From the NCBI RefSeq assembly GCF_000515115.1, contig NZ_AZXF01000011.1, positions 62,001 to 126,000 of the forward strand: 64,000 nucleotides of DNA, read 5' to 3'. Position numbers and translations under genes: made by a program. This stretch comes from Nocardiopsis sp. CNT312 (GTDB lineage: Bacteria > Actinomycetota > Actinomycetes > Streptosporangiales > Streptosporangiaceae). Under the pieces are notes generated by a model. That model made no database searches, was not told where the DNA came from, and worked only from the letters and a program-made list of their open reading frames with translations. Shown piece by piece: positions 56,847 to 64,000 of this stretch; the stretch's first letter is position 1, and every line of letters begins with the position of its first letter.

Positions 56847-57632
56847 TCACACGTCGACCACGCGCCAGGACCGGGAATCGGCGGGATCGGTGGTGAAGGC
56901 GTGTCGGACGGTTCCGGCGTCGGCGGCGACGAGGGTCACCGACCCTGTCGCCCAGACCTTGCCGTCACCGAGTTCGGCGTGGGCGATCAGGCCCGAGGGG
57001 TCTCCCGCGCCGCCGGTGCCCGCCGAGCGGGGGGTGTCGCGTGCGGCCGCGGCGAGCAGATCCACCCAGTCCCCCCAGATCTCACCCGTGTCCGGGGCCG
57101 CGGCCAGGCCCGCGGGATCGGGGCGGGTGCGCGCGAACTCGGGACGGTGGCGGACCACGCGCGGAGCGGCCGGGTCGAGCCCGGTGTTGACGATGACGCT
57201 CACCCCGGCGGACAGAGGACGGGTGTCCAGACGGCGCCCGTCCCAACTGTGCAGCACCGCCCGGTGGGCGTCGGCGTCCAGGAGGTGGAAGGGCGCGTAC
57301 CTGCCGGCGTCGACCTCGGCCAGGGCGTCCCGGCCGTGCTGGGCGAGGGCGCGCAGCGGCAGGTCGCCGCGGCTCGCCGGGTAGGTGCCCTCCCAGGGCA
57401 TGCGGCCGTCCCATGGCCACCCGTTGAGCAGCGCGGCCGTGCGCGCACGCGCCGTGTCCACGGCCAGCCAGGTGCCGCCCGCGCTCCGGTCACGGCCTCC
57501 GACGGCGTCGGGGTGGTCGGGCCAGTGCCGACCGGGCCCGTCCCAGGGGCGGTCCCGCATCTCGTCCCGGACCGCTGCGATGACCAGCGGCGTGTCCGCG
57601 CCGGGGTCGAATCCGACGATGACGGTGCACAT
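56847..57632 (-). CDS. NRDE-family (TANGO2-like) protein
   Basis: 261 residues. Begins MCTVIVGFDPGADTPLVIAA as an Ntn-hydrolase-like NRDE protein with Cys2 as potential nucleophile; the naming motif NRDE reads VRDE here. GGTWLAVDTARARTAALLNG and SVIVNTGLDP follow the family pattern. TANGO2 relatives are implicated in heme handling, but function in bacteria is unclear. ATG at 57632 has GAAGGAC upstream. Confidence 0.85.
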   Translation of the reverse strand: MCTVIVGFDPGADTPLVIAAVRDEMRDRPWDGPGRHWPDHPDAVGGRDRSAGGTWLAVDTARARTAALLNGWPWDGRMPWEGTYPASRGDLPLRALAQHGRDALAEVDAGRYAPFHLLDADAHRAVLHSWDGRRLDTRPLSAGVSVIVNTGLDPAAPRVVRHRPEFARTRPDPAGLAAAPDTGEIWGDWVDLLAAAARDTPRSAGTGGAGDPSGLIAHAELGDGKVWATGSVTLVAADAGTVRHAFTTDPADSRSWRVVDV

Positions 57633-57937
57633 GGTGTCCTTCACGTGGTATCGGAACGGTCGCGCCCTCACTGCAACCGTATGCCCGAAAAAGGTATTGC
57701 GGCCGGACCGCCGACCGCGAGGTGTGCTTCGTCTCCGCACTGGAGACTGCGGTTCTCACCGGTACGCACCCGGAGGCCCGGGAGCACGACGACCCCGCGG
57801 AGGCGCGAACGCGCCTTGGTTCGGCACCGCGGTCCGGGAACAGCTCTTAGTCTTGACAGCGCTGGTGTCCGGCGGTCCGTGTCCCGGGCGGCCGCGGCAC
57901 CGTCCTCCCCGCCCCGAGCCCCCTACAGGAGAGCCGC
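57633..57937. other. Divergent intergenic region, no gene seen
   Basis: 305 bases between the NRDE and P-type ATPase genes. A TTGACA at 57853-57858 could be a -35 for the ATPase, but no good -10 follows at 16-18 bases. Confidence 0.4.
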
Positions 57938-60466
57938 GTGCCCGAACATCCCGATCCCCCCGACGGCGGTGCGGTCCGCGCGGCGCTGGCCGCACCCGAC
58001 CGGGTCGGCCCGGCCGCGCCTGCCGACGAGTCCGGGCTGAGCCGGGCGCAGGTCGCCGAGCGGGTGGCCTCGGGACGGACCAACGACGTCCCGGTCCGGG
58101 GCGGCCGCAGCGTCGGTCAGATCATCCGGGGCAACGTGTTCACGCGCATCAACGCGATGATCGCCGTGCTGTTCACCATCATCGCCCTCATCGGGCCCGT
58201 CCAGGACGGGCTGTTCGCGATGGTGGTCCTGTGCAACACCCTCATCGGCATCGTGCAGGAGGTCCGGGCCAAGCGGACCCTGGACCGGTTGGCGATCGTG
58301 AACGCGGCGCGCCCCCGTGTGGTGCGCGAGGGAGCCGTGGAGCGCGTGGCCGCCCAGGAGATCGTCCTAGACGAGGTGCTGGAGGTGGGCACCGGCGACC
58401 AGGTCGTCGTGGACGGGACGGTGATCTCCTCGGGCGCTCTGGAGGTCGACGAGTCGCTGCTGACCGGTGAGGCCGACCCCGTGGCCAAGGCGGTCGGCGA
58501 CACCGTCATGTCGGGCAGCTTCGTGGTGGCGGGCCACGGGCGGTTCCGGGCGACGAAGGTGGGACGGCACGCCTACGCCGCGCGCCTGGCCGAGGAGGCG
58601 AGCCGGTTCTCCCTGGTGCGCTCCGAACTGCGGTCGGGGATCGACCGGATCCTGAAATGGATCACCTACGCGCTCTTCCCTGTCGGGGGCCTGCTGGTCT
58701 ACAGCCAGTTGTTCCTGGGCGAAGGCACCGCCCTGGAGGAGGCCTCTGCGGGCGGCCAGGTCTCCGGACCCCTCGCCGACGCGCTGCGCGGCATGGTGGC
58801 GGCTCTGGTGTCGATGGTCCCCGAAGGGCTGATCCTGCTCACCAGCATCGCGTTCGCGGTGGGGGTGGTCCGGCTGGGCCGCCACAGGTGCCTGGTCCAG
58901 GAGCTGCCCGCGATCGAGGGCCTGGCCCGGGTGGACGTGGTGTGCACCGACAAGACGGGCACCCTCACCGAGGCGGGGATGCGGCTGTCCGCCGTCCGCG
59001 AACTGGGCGGCGGGGAGGGCCCGCAGGACTCCCCCGCCCGTGTGCTCGCCGCGCTGGCCGCCGGCGACCCCGACCCCAACCCGAGCATGGCGGCGATCGC
59101 CCGGGGCTGCGCCGCGACCGGAGGGCAGGCCCCGGACTGGCCGGTGACGGCGCTGGTTCCCTTCTCCTCGGCCCGCAAGTGGAGCGGCGCGAGCCTGCTG
59201 ACACCGGAGGGGGAGCGGCACTGGGTACTGGGCGCCGCCGACGTCCTGGTGCCCGCGGACGACCCCGCCGCGGCCGAGGCCGCCCGGCTGGGCGGTCAGG
59301 GGCACCGGGTCCTGCTCCTGGCACGGGCCGCCGAGCGCGTGGACACCCACGGGCTCCCCGGCGGGCTGCGGCCCGCGGCCCTGGTGGTGCTGGACCAGCG
59401 GGTGCGCGAGGACGCCGGACCCACCCTGGACTACTTCGGCGCACAGGGGGTGGACGTCAAGATCGTCTCCGGCGACCACGCGGCGGCCGTGGGCGCGGTG
59501 GGGCGCGAGGTGGGGCTGGCCGGAGCCGACCGCCCGGTGGACGTCCGGGACCTGCCCGAGGACCGCGACGACCTGGCCGAGGCCGTGGAGCGCCACTCCT
59601 CGTTCGGTCGGGTGGGCCCCGAGCGCAAACGCGACATGGTGCGGGGGCTGCGCGACCGCGGCCGCACGGTGGCCATGACCGGCGACGGCGTCAACGACGT
59701 TCTGGCGCTGAAGGAGGCCGACATCGGCGTGGCGATGGGCTCGGGCAGCCCGGCCTCGCGCTCGGTCGCGCAGTTGGTGCTGCTGGAGGACCGGTTCGCG
59801 GTGCTGCCGAGGGTCGTGGCCGAGGGCCGCCGCGTGATCGGCAACATCGAACGGGTGGCAGGGCTGTTCCTGACCAAGACCGTGTACACGATGGTGCTGG
59901 CCGTGGTCGTGGGCCTGCTGGCGGTGGCCTACCCGTTCTTCCCCCGGCACGCCACCCTGATCAACGCGGTGACCTTCGGTATCCCCTCGTTCTTCCTGGC
60001 GCTGGCACCCAACACCGACATCGTCCGCCCCGGGTTCGTGCTGCGAACGCTGCGGCTGGCGGTCCCCGCCGGGACGGTGTCGGGTGTGGCGGCCGTGACG
60101 ACCTACCTGCTGGTGCTGGGCGGGCGGACCGTCCCCGACCCCGCCGACCGGACCGCCGTGGTGATCACGCTGTGCGCGACCACCCTGTGGGTGCTGCTGC
60201 TGGTGGCCCGGCCCTACGTGTGGTGGAAGGCCGTGCTGGTGGCGGCCATGGCGGGCCTGCTGGTGCTGGCCCTGGTCACACCGCTGGGACAGGGGTTCTT
60301 CGACCTGGACGTGAGCGACCCGGCCAAGGTGCTCACCGGCCTGGCGGTGGCCGGGTGCGCGATCGCGGCGATCACCGTCATCCGCGTCGTGGACGATCGG
60401 ATGACGGCCCGGGCGGCGGCCCGTGAGGCGGGTCCCGAGCGGTCGGTCCGCGGGGCCGCGTCGTGA
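57938..60466 (+). CDS. Cation-transporting P-type ATPase, CtpE-like
   Basis: 842 residues. Actuator loop LLTGEADP (Thr176-Glu178), ion-site helix motif SMVPEGLILLTS at 292-303, phosphorylation motif CTDKTGTLTE with Asp338, nucleotide-domain SSARKWSGAS, and hinge MTGDGVNDVLALKEADIGVA. The PEGL ion site and absence of N-terminal metal-binding domains place it with mycobacterial CtpE, reported to import calcium. Ion specificity here is inferred. GTG at 57938 has AGGAGAG upstream. Its stop overlaps the next start. Confidence 0.92.
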   Translation: MPEHPDPPDGGAVRAALAAPDRVGPAAPADESGLSRAQVAERVASGRTNDVPVRGGRSVGQIIRGNVFTRINAMIAVLFTIIALIGPVQDGLFAMVVLCNTLIGIVQEVRAKRTLDRLAIVNAARPRVVREGAVERVAAQEIVLDEVLEVGTGDQVVVDGTVISSGALEVDESLLTGEADPVAKAVGDTVMSGSFVVAGHGRFRATKVGRHAYAARLAEEASRFSLVRSELRSGIDRILKWITYALFPVGGLLVYSQLFLGEGTALEEASAGGQVSGPLADALRGMVAALVSMVPEGLILLTSIAFAVGVVRLGRHRCLVQELPAIEGLARVDVVCTDKTGTLTEAGMRLSAVRELGGGEGPQDSPARVLAALAAGDPDPNPSMAAIARGCAATGGQAPDWPVTALVPFSSARKWSGASLLTPEGERHWVLGAADVLVPADDPAAAEAARLGGQGHRVLLLARAAERVDTHGLPGGLRPAALVVLDQRVREDAGPTLDYFGAQGVDVKIVSGDHAAAVGAVGREVGLAGADRPVDVRDLPEDRDDLAEAVERHSSFGRVGPERKRDMVRGLRDRGRTVAMTGDGVNDVLALKEADIGVAMGSGSPASRSVAQLVLLEDRFAVLPRVVAEGRRVIGNIERVAGLFLTKTVYTMVLAVVVGLLAVAYPFFPRHATLINAVTFGIPSFFLALAPNTDIVRPGFVLRTLRLAVPAGTVSGVAAVTTYLLVLGGRTVPDPADRTAVVITLCATTLWVLLLVARPYVWWKAVLVAAMAGLLVLALVTPLGQGFFDLDVSDPAKVLTGLAVAGCAIAAITVIRVVDDRMTARAAAREAGPERSVRGAAS

Positions 60467-61713
60467 CCGGGGCGGGGGACGCGTCGACGGGCGGCCTGCC
60501 GCGGCCCCCGGCCGCACCACGGGGTGCTCCGACGGGCCGGGCCCGCGCGGGTCTGGCGCTGCTCCTGGGGCTGCTGTCGGCGCTGGGGCCGCTGTCCATC
60601 GACACCTATCTGCCGGGCTTCCCCGCCATCGCCGCCGAACTGGAGGCGTCGGAGTCCGGTGTGCAGGCGAGCCTGACCACGTGCATGATGGGCCTGGCTG
60701 CGGGCCAGGTGGTGGTCGGTCCCCTGAGCGACGCCCTGGGGCGGCGCGGGCCGCTGCTGGTGTGCCTGGCGCTGTTCGTCGCCTCGTCGCTGCTGTGCGC
60801 CCTGGCACCGGGGACCGGCGCCCTGGCCCTCACACGCTTCCTCCAGGGCTTCACCGCCTCGGCCGGGGTGGTGCTCTCGCGCGCGGTGGTGCGCGACGTA
60901 TTCGGCGGCACGGACATGACGCGGTTCTTCGCGGCCCTGACCGCGATCATCGCGGTGACCCCCCTGGTGGCGCCGCTGGTGGGCAGCGGGATCCTGGCAC
61001 TGCCCTTCGGTGGCTGGCGGGTGGTCTTCGTCTTCCTTGCCGCGCTCGGCGCGGTCGTCGCCGCGATCGCCTTCGCCCGTTTGGCGGAGACCCTGCCCGC
61101 GCGTCGGCGCGTGCCCGGCAGCCTCGGGGGCACCCTGCGTTCGATGGGTGCGCTGCTGCTCGACCGGACCTTCTTGGCCTACGCACTGGCCCTGGGGCTG
61201 CTGCACGGTGGAAGCTTCGCCTACGTGGCGGGGACGCCGTTCGTCTATCAGGAGCTGTACGGGCTGTCCGCCCAGGGGTTCGGGGCGCTCTTCGCCTCGG
61301 GCGGACTGGCCATGGTCGCGGGCAGCGCCTCCGTGGGCCGGCTCAGCGAGCGGTTCACGGAGCGCTCCCTGCTGTGGGCCGCCTCCTCCACCGCGACGGC
61401 GGCTGCGGGGGCGATCCTGGCCGCCGCGCTCATGCACGCTCCGCTGGCCGCCCTCGCGCTGTCCTCGGTCGTGTACACGGCCTCGATGGGGGCGCTGCTG
61501 GCGTCGGGCTCGGCTCTGGCGATGCGCGGCCAGGAGGAGCGGGCGGGATCGGCCAGCGCTCTGATCGGCGCCTTCCCGATGCTCATCGGCGCCCTGGCCG
61601 CGCCGCTGGTGGGTCTGGGCGGTCAGAGCGCGGTGCCCATGGGCGTGGTGCTGTTCGGCTCGGCCGCCCTGGGCCTGCTGGCTCTGGCGGCGGGGCGGCA
61701 CCCGGGCCGCTGA
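60463..61713 (+). CDS. MFS multidrug exporter, Bcr/CflA family
   Basis: 416 residues, twelve helices. LSIDTYLPGFPAIAAELEAS and VGPLSDALGRRGPLLVCLAL are signature segments of the Bcr/CflA (DHA1) drug exporters; FLQGFTASAGVVLSRAVVRD is the family's motif C region. The GTG start overlaps the ATPase stop (GTGA), so the two are translationally coupled, an odd pairing of an ion pump with a drug exporter. Confidence 0.93.
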   Translation: MTGAGDASTGGLPRPPAAPRGAPTGRARAGLALLLGLLSALGPLSIDTYLPGFPAIAAELEASESGVQASLTTCMMGLAAGQVVVGPLSDALGRRGPLLVCLALFVASSLLCALAPGTGALALTRFLQGFTASAGVVLSRAVVRDVFGGTDMTRFFAALTAIIAVTPLVAPLVGSGILALPFGGWRVVFVFLAALGAVVAAIAFARLAETLPARRRVPGSLGGTLRSMGALLLDRTFLAYALALGLLHGGSFAYVAGTPFVYQELYGLSAQGFGALFASGGLAMVAGSASVGRLSERFTERSLLWAASSTATAAAGAILAAALMHAPLAALALSSVVYTASMGALLASGSALAMRGQEERAGSASALIGAFPMLIGALAAPLVGLGGQSAVPMGVVLFGSAALGLLALAAGRHPGR

Positions 61714-61775
61714 GCCCCGTGCACGGCCGGGTCCGGACCCGGCCGGTTCCCGTGGGAGCGGACGGTGCCGTGCCG

Positions 61776-62318
61776 TCAGCGCCTGTCGTCGTCCACCGGC
61801 TCGAAGTGGCCCTGGATGACGCGGCCTCGGGACGAGCCGGCGCTGTCGGCCCCTCCCCCGGGGCCGCCGCCGGGGCGGGGGCCGAACGGGCCGCCCTGAC
61901 CGGGAACGCCGCCCGCCGGAGGGGTGAACCGGCGGTCCATGCGCTCCTGCATACGGCTCATCCGGCGCCGGGTCCAGCCGCTGAAGGCCCACCTCAGGGC
62001 GGGCCGTGTGAAGGGCTGGACCATCAGCACGCCCAGGAGGGCGGTGAGGAAGCCGGGCACGACGAGCAGGAGCCCGCCGACCATGACCATGAGCGGGTCG
62101 AGCAGGCCTCCGCGCGGTGGCTCACCGGAGCGCATGGCCTCGTCCGCGTCGCGGAACGCCTTCGTGCCCGCGCGGCGCAGCACACCGCCGCCGAGCACGG
62201 TGAGGGAGACCAGCACGGCGATCGTCCACGGCACCCCGATCCACCCGCCGACCACGATCATCAGCCACACTTCCACGAACGGAAGCGCCATGAGCGCCAG
62301 CAGAACCAGCAGCGCCAT
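61776..62318 (-). CDS. FxsA-family membrane protein
   Basis: 180 residues. MALLVLLALMALPFVEVWLM and LVVPGFLTALLGVLMVQPFT match FxsA, a cytoplasmic-membrane protein that in E. coli relieves phage T7 exclusion by F. The C-terminal 60 residues are Gly/Pro-rich. ATG at 62318 is chosen because it begins the conserved helix. Downstream of lnt in the same direction, an order common in actinobacteria. Confidence 0.88.
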   Translation of the reverse strand: MALLVLLALMALPFVEVWLMIVVGGWIGVPWTIAVLVSLTVLGGGVLRRAGTKAFRDADEAMRSGEPPRGGLLDPLMVMVGGLLLVVPGFLTALLGVLMVQPFTRPALRWAFSGWTRRRMSRMQERMDRRFTPPAGGVPGQGGPFGPRPGGGPGGGADSAGSSRGRVIQGHFEPVDDDRR

Positions 62319-62419
62319 CGGACACCATCCCATCTCGGCACTCGTCCCTGCCGTGGTCAACGCGCACCCGCGGCCCATGGTTCCCGCGGCGGCCGAGGCG
62401 CAGGTCCCCGGCCCGTCCG

Positions 62420-64000
62420 CTACCGGCTGCGGGCGCGGCGGCCGACGACCACGGCGGCGACGGCGGCCGCGAGGCCCACCGCGCTCAGCAGAGCCTCGGG
62501 GAGCGCGCCCAGCCGGGTGGCGGTCGAGGGTCCCTCAACGGTGGTGATCTCGGCCACGTGCAGGTCGGCCTCGGCCTCGGGCGAGGTGTAGACGGCGCTG
62601 CCGTCGGGCTCCACCACCGCGCTGATGCCGCTGGTGGAGACGACGACTGCGGTCCGGCCGTGTTCGACGGCGCGCAACTGGGTGATGGCCAACTGCTGCT
62701 CGGACTGGCCGGTGAAGTTGTAGTTGGCGTTGTTGGTGGGGACCACGATGACCTGTCCACCGGCGGCGACGGACTCGCGCACCGGCCGGTCGAAGGCCAC
62801 GTCGAAGCAGATGGCCACGGCCAGGGTGGTCCCGCCCGCCTCCAGCGCACCGGGTTCGGTGCCCGGGACCGCGTCGGAGCCCACCTGTTCGAGCCGGGCC
62901 ACGAACCGGGTGAAGAAGTCGCGGTAGGGGATGTACTCGCCGAAGGGCACGAGGAAGCGCTTGTCGTAGGCCTGGCCCGGACCGGTCCGGGGGTCCCACA
63001 CCACGCTCTGGATGTAGCGGGTGCCATCGTCGTTGAACCGGCTCAGGCCCCACAGCAGGGGTGCGCCGATGTCACGCGCGGCCCCGGAGATGAGGCGTTC
63101 GGCCTCGGGGTCGCGGAAGGGGTCGATGTCGCTGGCGTTCTCCGGAAGCAGCACCACGTCCGGCTGGGGGTAGGCGCCCGCGCGGACGGCGTCGGCGAGA
63201 TCGTGGACGCCGTCGACGTGGTTGCGCAGCACCTGGGCGCGTTCACCGGTGATGCTCACCTGGCCGACACCGGGCACGTTGCCCTGCACCATGGCGACCG
63301 TGACGGTCCCGGACTCGGCGGGGCGGCCGACCGCCGGGGCCAGGGTGGCACCCGCGACGACCGCCGCGGCGGCGGCGAGCGCGGCCCCGGACAGGGCGAG
63401 GGAGCGGCCCCGGCCCGGCTCCGCTCCGCGCAGGGCCGACACCGTGCGCAGCACGCTCCACAGCGCCAGGCCGCCGGTGAGGGCGACCGCGAAGGTGACC
63501 AGGGGGGAGGAGCCCAGGGCGGCGTAGCCGGAGAAGGGGGTGTCGGGCTGGGCGAAGGCGAGTTTGCCCCAGGGGAAGCCGCCCAGCGGCCAGCGGGCGC
63601 GCAGGGCCTCCTGGGCCACCCACAGGGCGGCGGTCGTGGCGGGCCACAGGGGCATCCGCAGGGCCAGGGACAGCCCCATGGCCATGGGAACGAAGTACAC
63701 GCACTCGGCGGCGGCGATGAGCAGCCACACGTCGAGGCCGAAGATGCCCTGCCAGCTCACCAGCGGCACCATGAGCACGGCCGCGGCCAGGCCGCCCAGC
63801 CAGGCGGCACGGCGCAGCCGGGTTCCGGCGACGGCGAAGGCGAGCAGGGCGGCGCTCAGCGGCCCCAGCCACCACCATCCATAGGGCGGCAGGGCGAAGA
63901 GCTGGGCCAGGCCGGAGGCCACGGCGGCCAGGAAGCGCCAGAGCAGGTCGTATCCGCCCCAGCGGTGGCCGAGAGAGAGCGTGGAGGGCCACCGGTCCGG
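62420..64000 (-). CDS. lnt: Apolipoprotein N-acyltransferase (5' end beyond window)
   Basis: Adds the N-terminal acyl chain to lipoproteins at the outer face of the membrane. N-terminal helices (FALPPYGWWWLGPLSAALLA) are followed by a nitrilase-like domain with the catalytic triad Glu (VVLLPENASDIDPF), Lys (YDKRFLVPFGEYIPYR) and Cys (AVAICFDVAFDRPV), then a last helix. A GTG at 63922 could be a start, but the frame stays open and hydrophobic through base 64000 (DLLWRFLAAVASGLAQ), so the gene probably begins outside. Relevant to the several lipoproteins in this window. Confidence 0.92.
   Translation of the reverse strand, partial: PDRWPSTLSLGHRWGGYDLLWRFLAAVASGLAQLFALPPYGWWWLGPLSAALLAFAVAGTRLRRAAWLGGLAAAVLMVPLVSWQGIFGLDVWLLIAAAECVYFVPMAMGLSLALRMPLWPATTAALWVAQEALRARWPLGGFPWGKLAFAQPDTPFSGYAALGSSPLVTFAVALTGGLALWSVLRTVSALRGAEPGRGRSLALSGAALAAAAAVVAGATLAPAVGRPAESGTVTVAMVQGNVPGVGQVSITGERAQVLRNHVDGVHDLADAVRAGAYPQPDVVLLPENASDIDPFRDPEAERLISGAARDIGAPLLWGLSRFNDDGTRYIQSVVWDPRTGPGQAYDKRFLVPFGEYIPYRDFFTRFVARLEQVGSDAVPGTEPGALEAGGTTLAVAICFDVAFDRPVRESVAAGGQVIVVPTNNANYNFTGQSEQQLAITQLRAVEHGRTAVVVSTSGISAVVEPDGSAVYTSPEAEADLHVAEITTVEGPSTATRLGALPEALLSAVGLAAAVAAVVVGRRARSR

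Noticed and set aside
57853-57881. Promoter for the P-type ATPase with TTGACA
   Set aside because: No acceptable -10 hexamer at 16-18 bases, so not called.

Overview
The window is chromosomal DNA from a very GC-rich actinomycete. The best fit is Nocardiopsis or another member of the Nocardiopsaceae. Supporting signs are a perfect Thermobifida-type CelR operator in front of a GH6 cellulase, mycothiol ligase MshC, Spo0M, a 2-methylisoborneol terpene locus, many GTG starts and several likely leaderless genes. There are no rRNA or tRNA genes, no insertion sequences and no cas genes.

Layout. 1-3.6 kb: a truncated LysR gene divergent from a class A beta-lactamase, a DUF3817 membrane protein, a tiny secreted peptide and spo0M. 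3.7-4.6 kb: a type I-E-like CRISPR array of eight repeats without cas genes, with its leader on the right. 4.6-9.6 kb: a translationally coupled L-rhamnose operon (rhaI-rhaD-rhaB, transcribed leftward) with a promoter flanked by two LacI-type operators. 9.7-17.5 kb: a DUF5988 peptide, a tail-anchored repeat protein, a GHL10 glycosidase lipoprotein, menF, a secreted GH6-CBM2 cellulase, a LysR remnant and a TetR regulator.

17.8-22.8 kb holds the most striking system. It is a leftward gene row: family 2B encapsulin shell protein (EshA-like, with an inserted cyclic-nucleotide-binding-like domain), 2-methylisoborneol synthase with a long disordered N-terminus, geranyl diphosphate 2-C-methyltransferase, isopentenyl diphosphate isomerase, and a CYTH protein resembling class IV adenylate cyclase. 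Together these could supply precursor, methylate it, cyclise it inside a protein shell and possibly control the shell with a nucleotide ligand. The shell-plus-terpene-synthase part matches a known arrangement in Streptomyces. The isomerase and CYTH members, and the loss of the key arginine in the nucleotide pocket, are the less expected parts.

22.8-31.7 kb: a long AT-richer upstream region, an iron-box plus decayed siderophore-interacting protein gene, a YdeP-type molybdopterin oxidoreductase overlapping an EamA exporter tail to tail, a LysR regulator divergent from that exporter, a TIGR01777 epimerase, a deleted hydrolase gene, a histidine phosphatase and aroQ. 31.7-41 kb: an acyl-CoA dehydrogenase with a palindromic operator, a lipoprotein, a sirtuin, a large flippase/kinase-like membrane protein, and a sugar-type MFS transporter overlapping a PLP lyase/decarboxylase gene. 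41-47 kb: a peptide ABC transporter whose two ATPases are fused. 47-56 kb: a conserved actinobacterial housekeeping block (HAD phosphatase, metH, PAC2, DCC thiol protein, mshC). 56-64 kb: small hypothetical proteins, an NRDE protein, a CtpE-like P-type ATPase overlapping a Bcr/CflA exporter, an FxsA-like protein and the start-side-truncated lnt. Gene decay is recurrent: five or six remnants were recognised from residual protein similarity.
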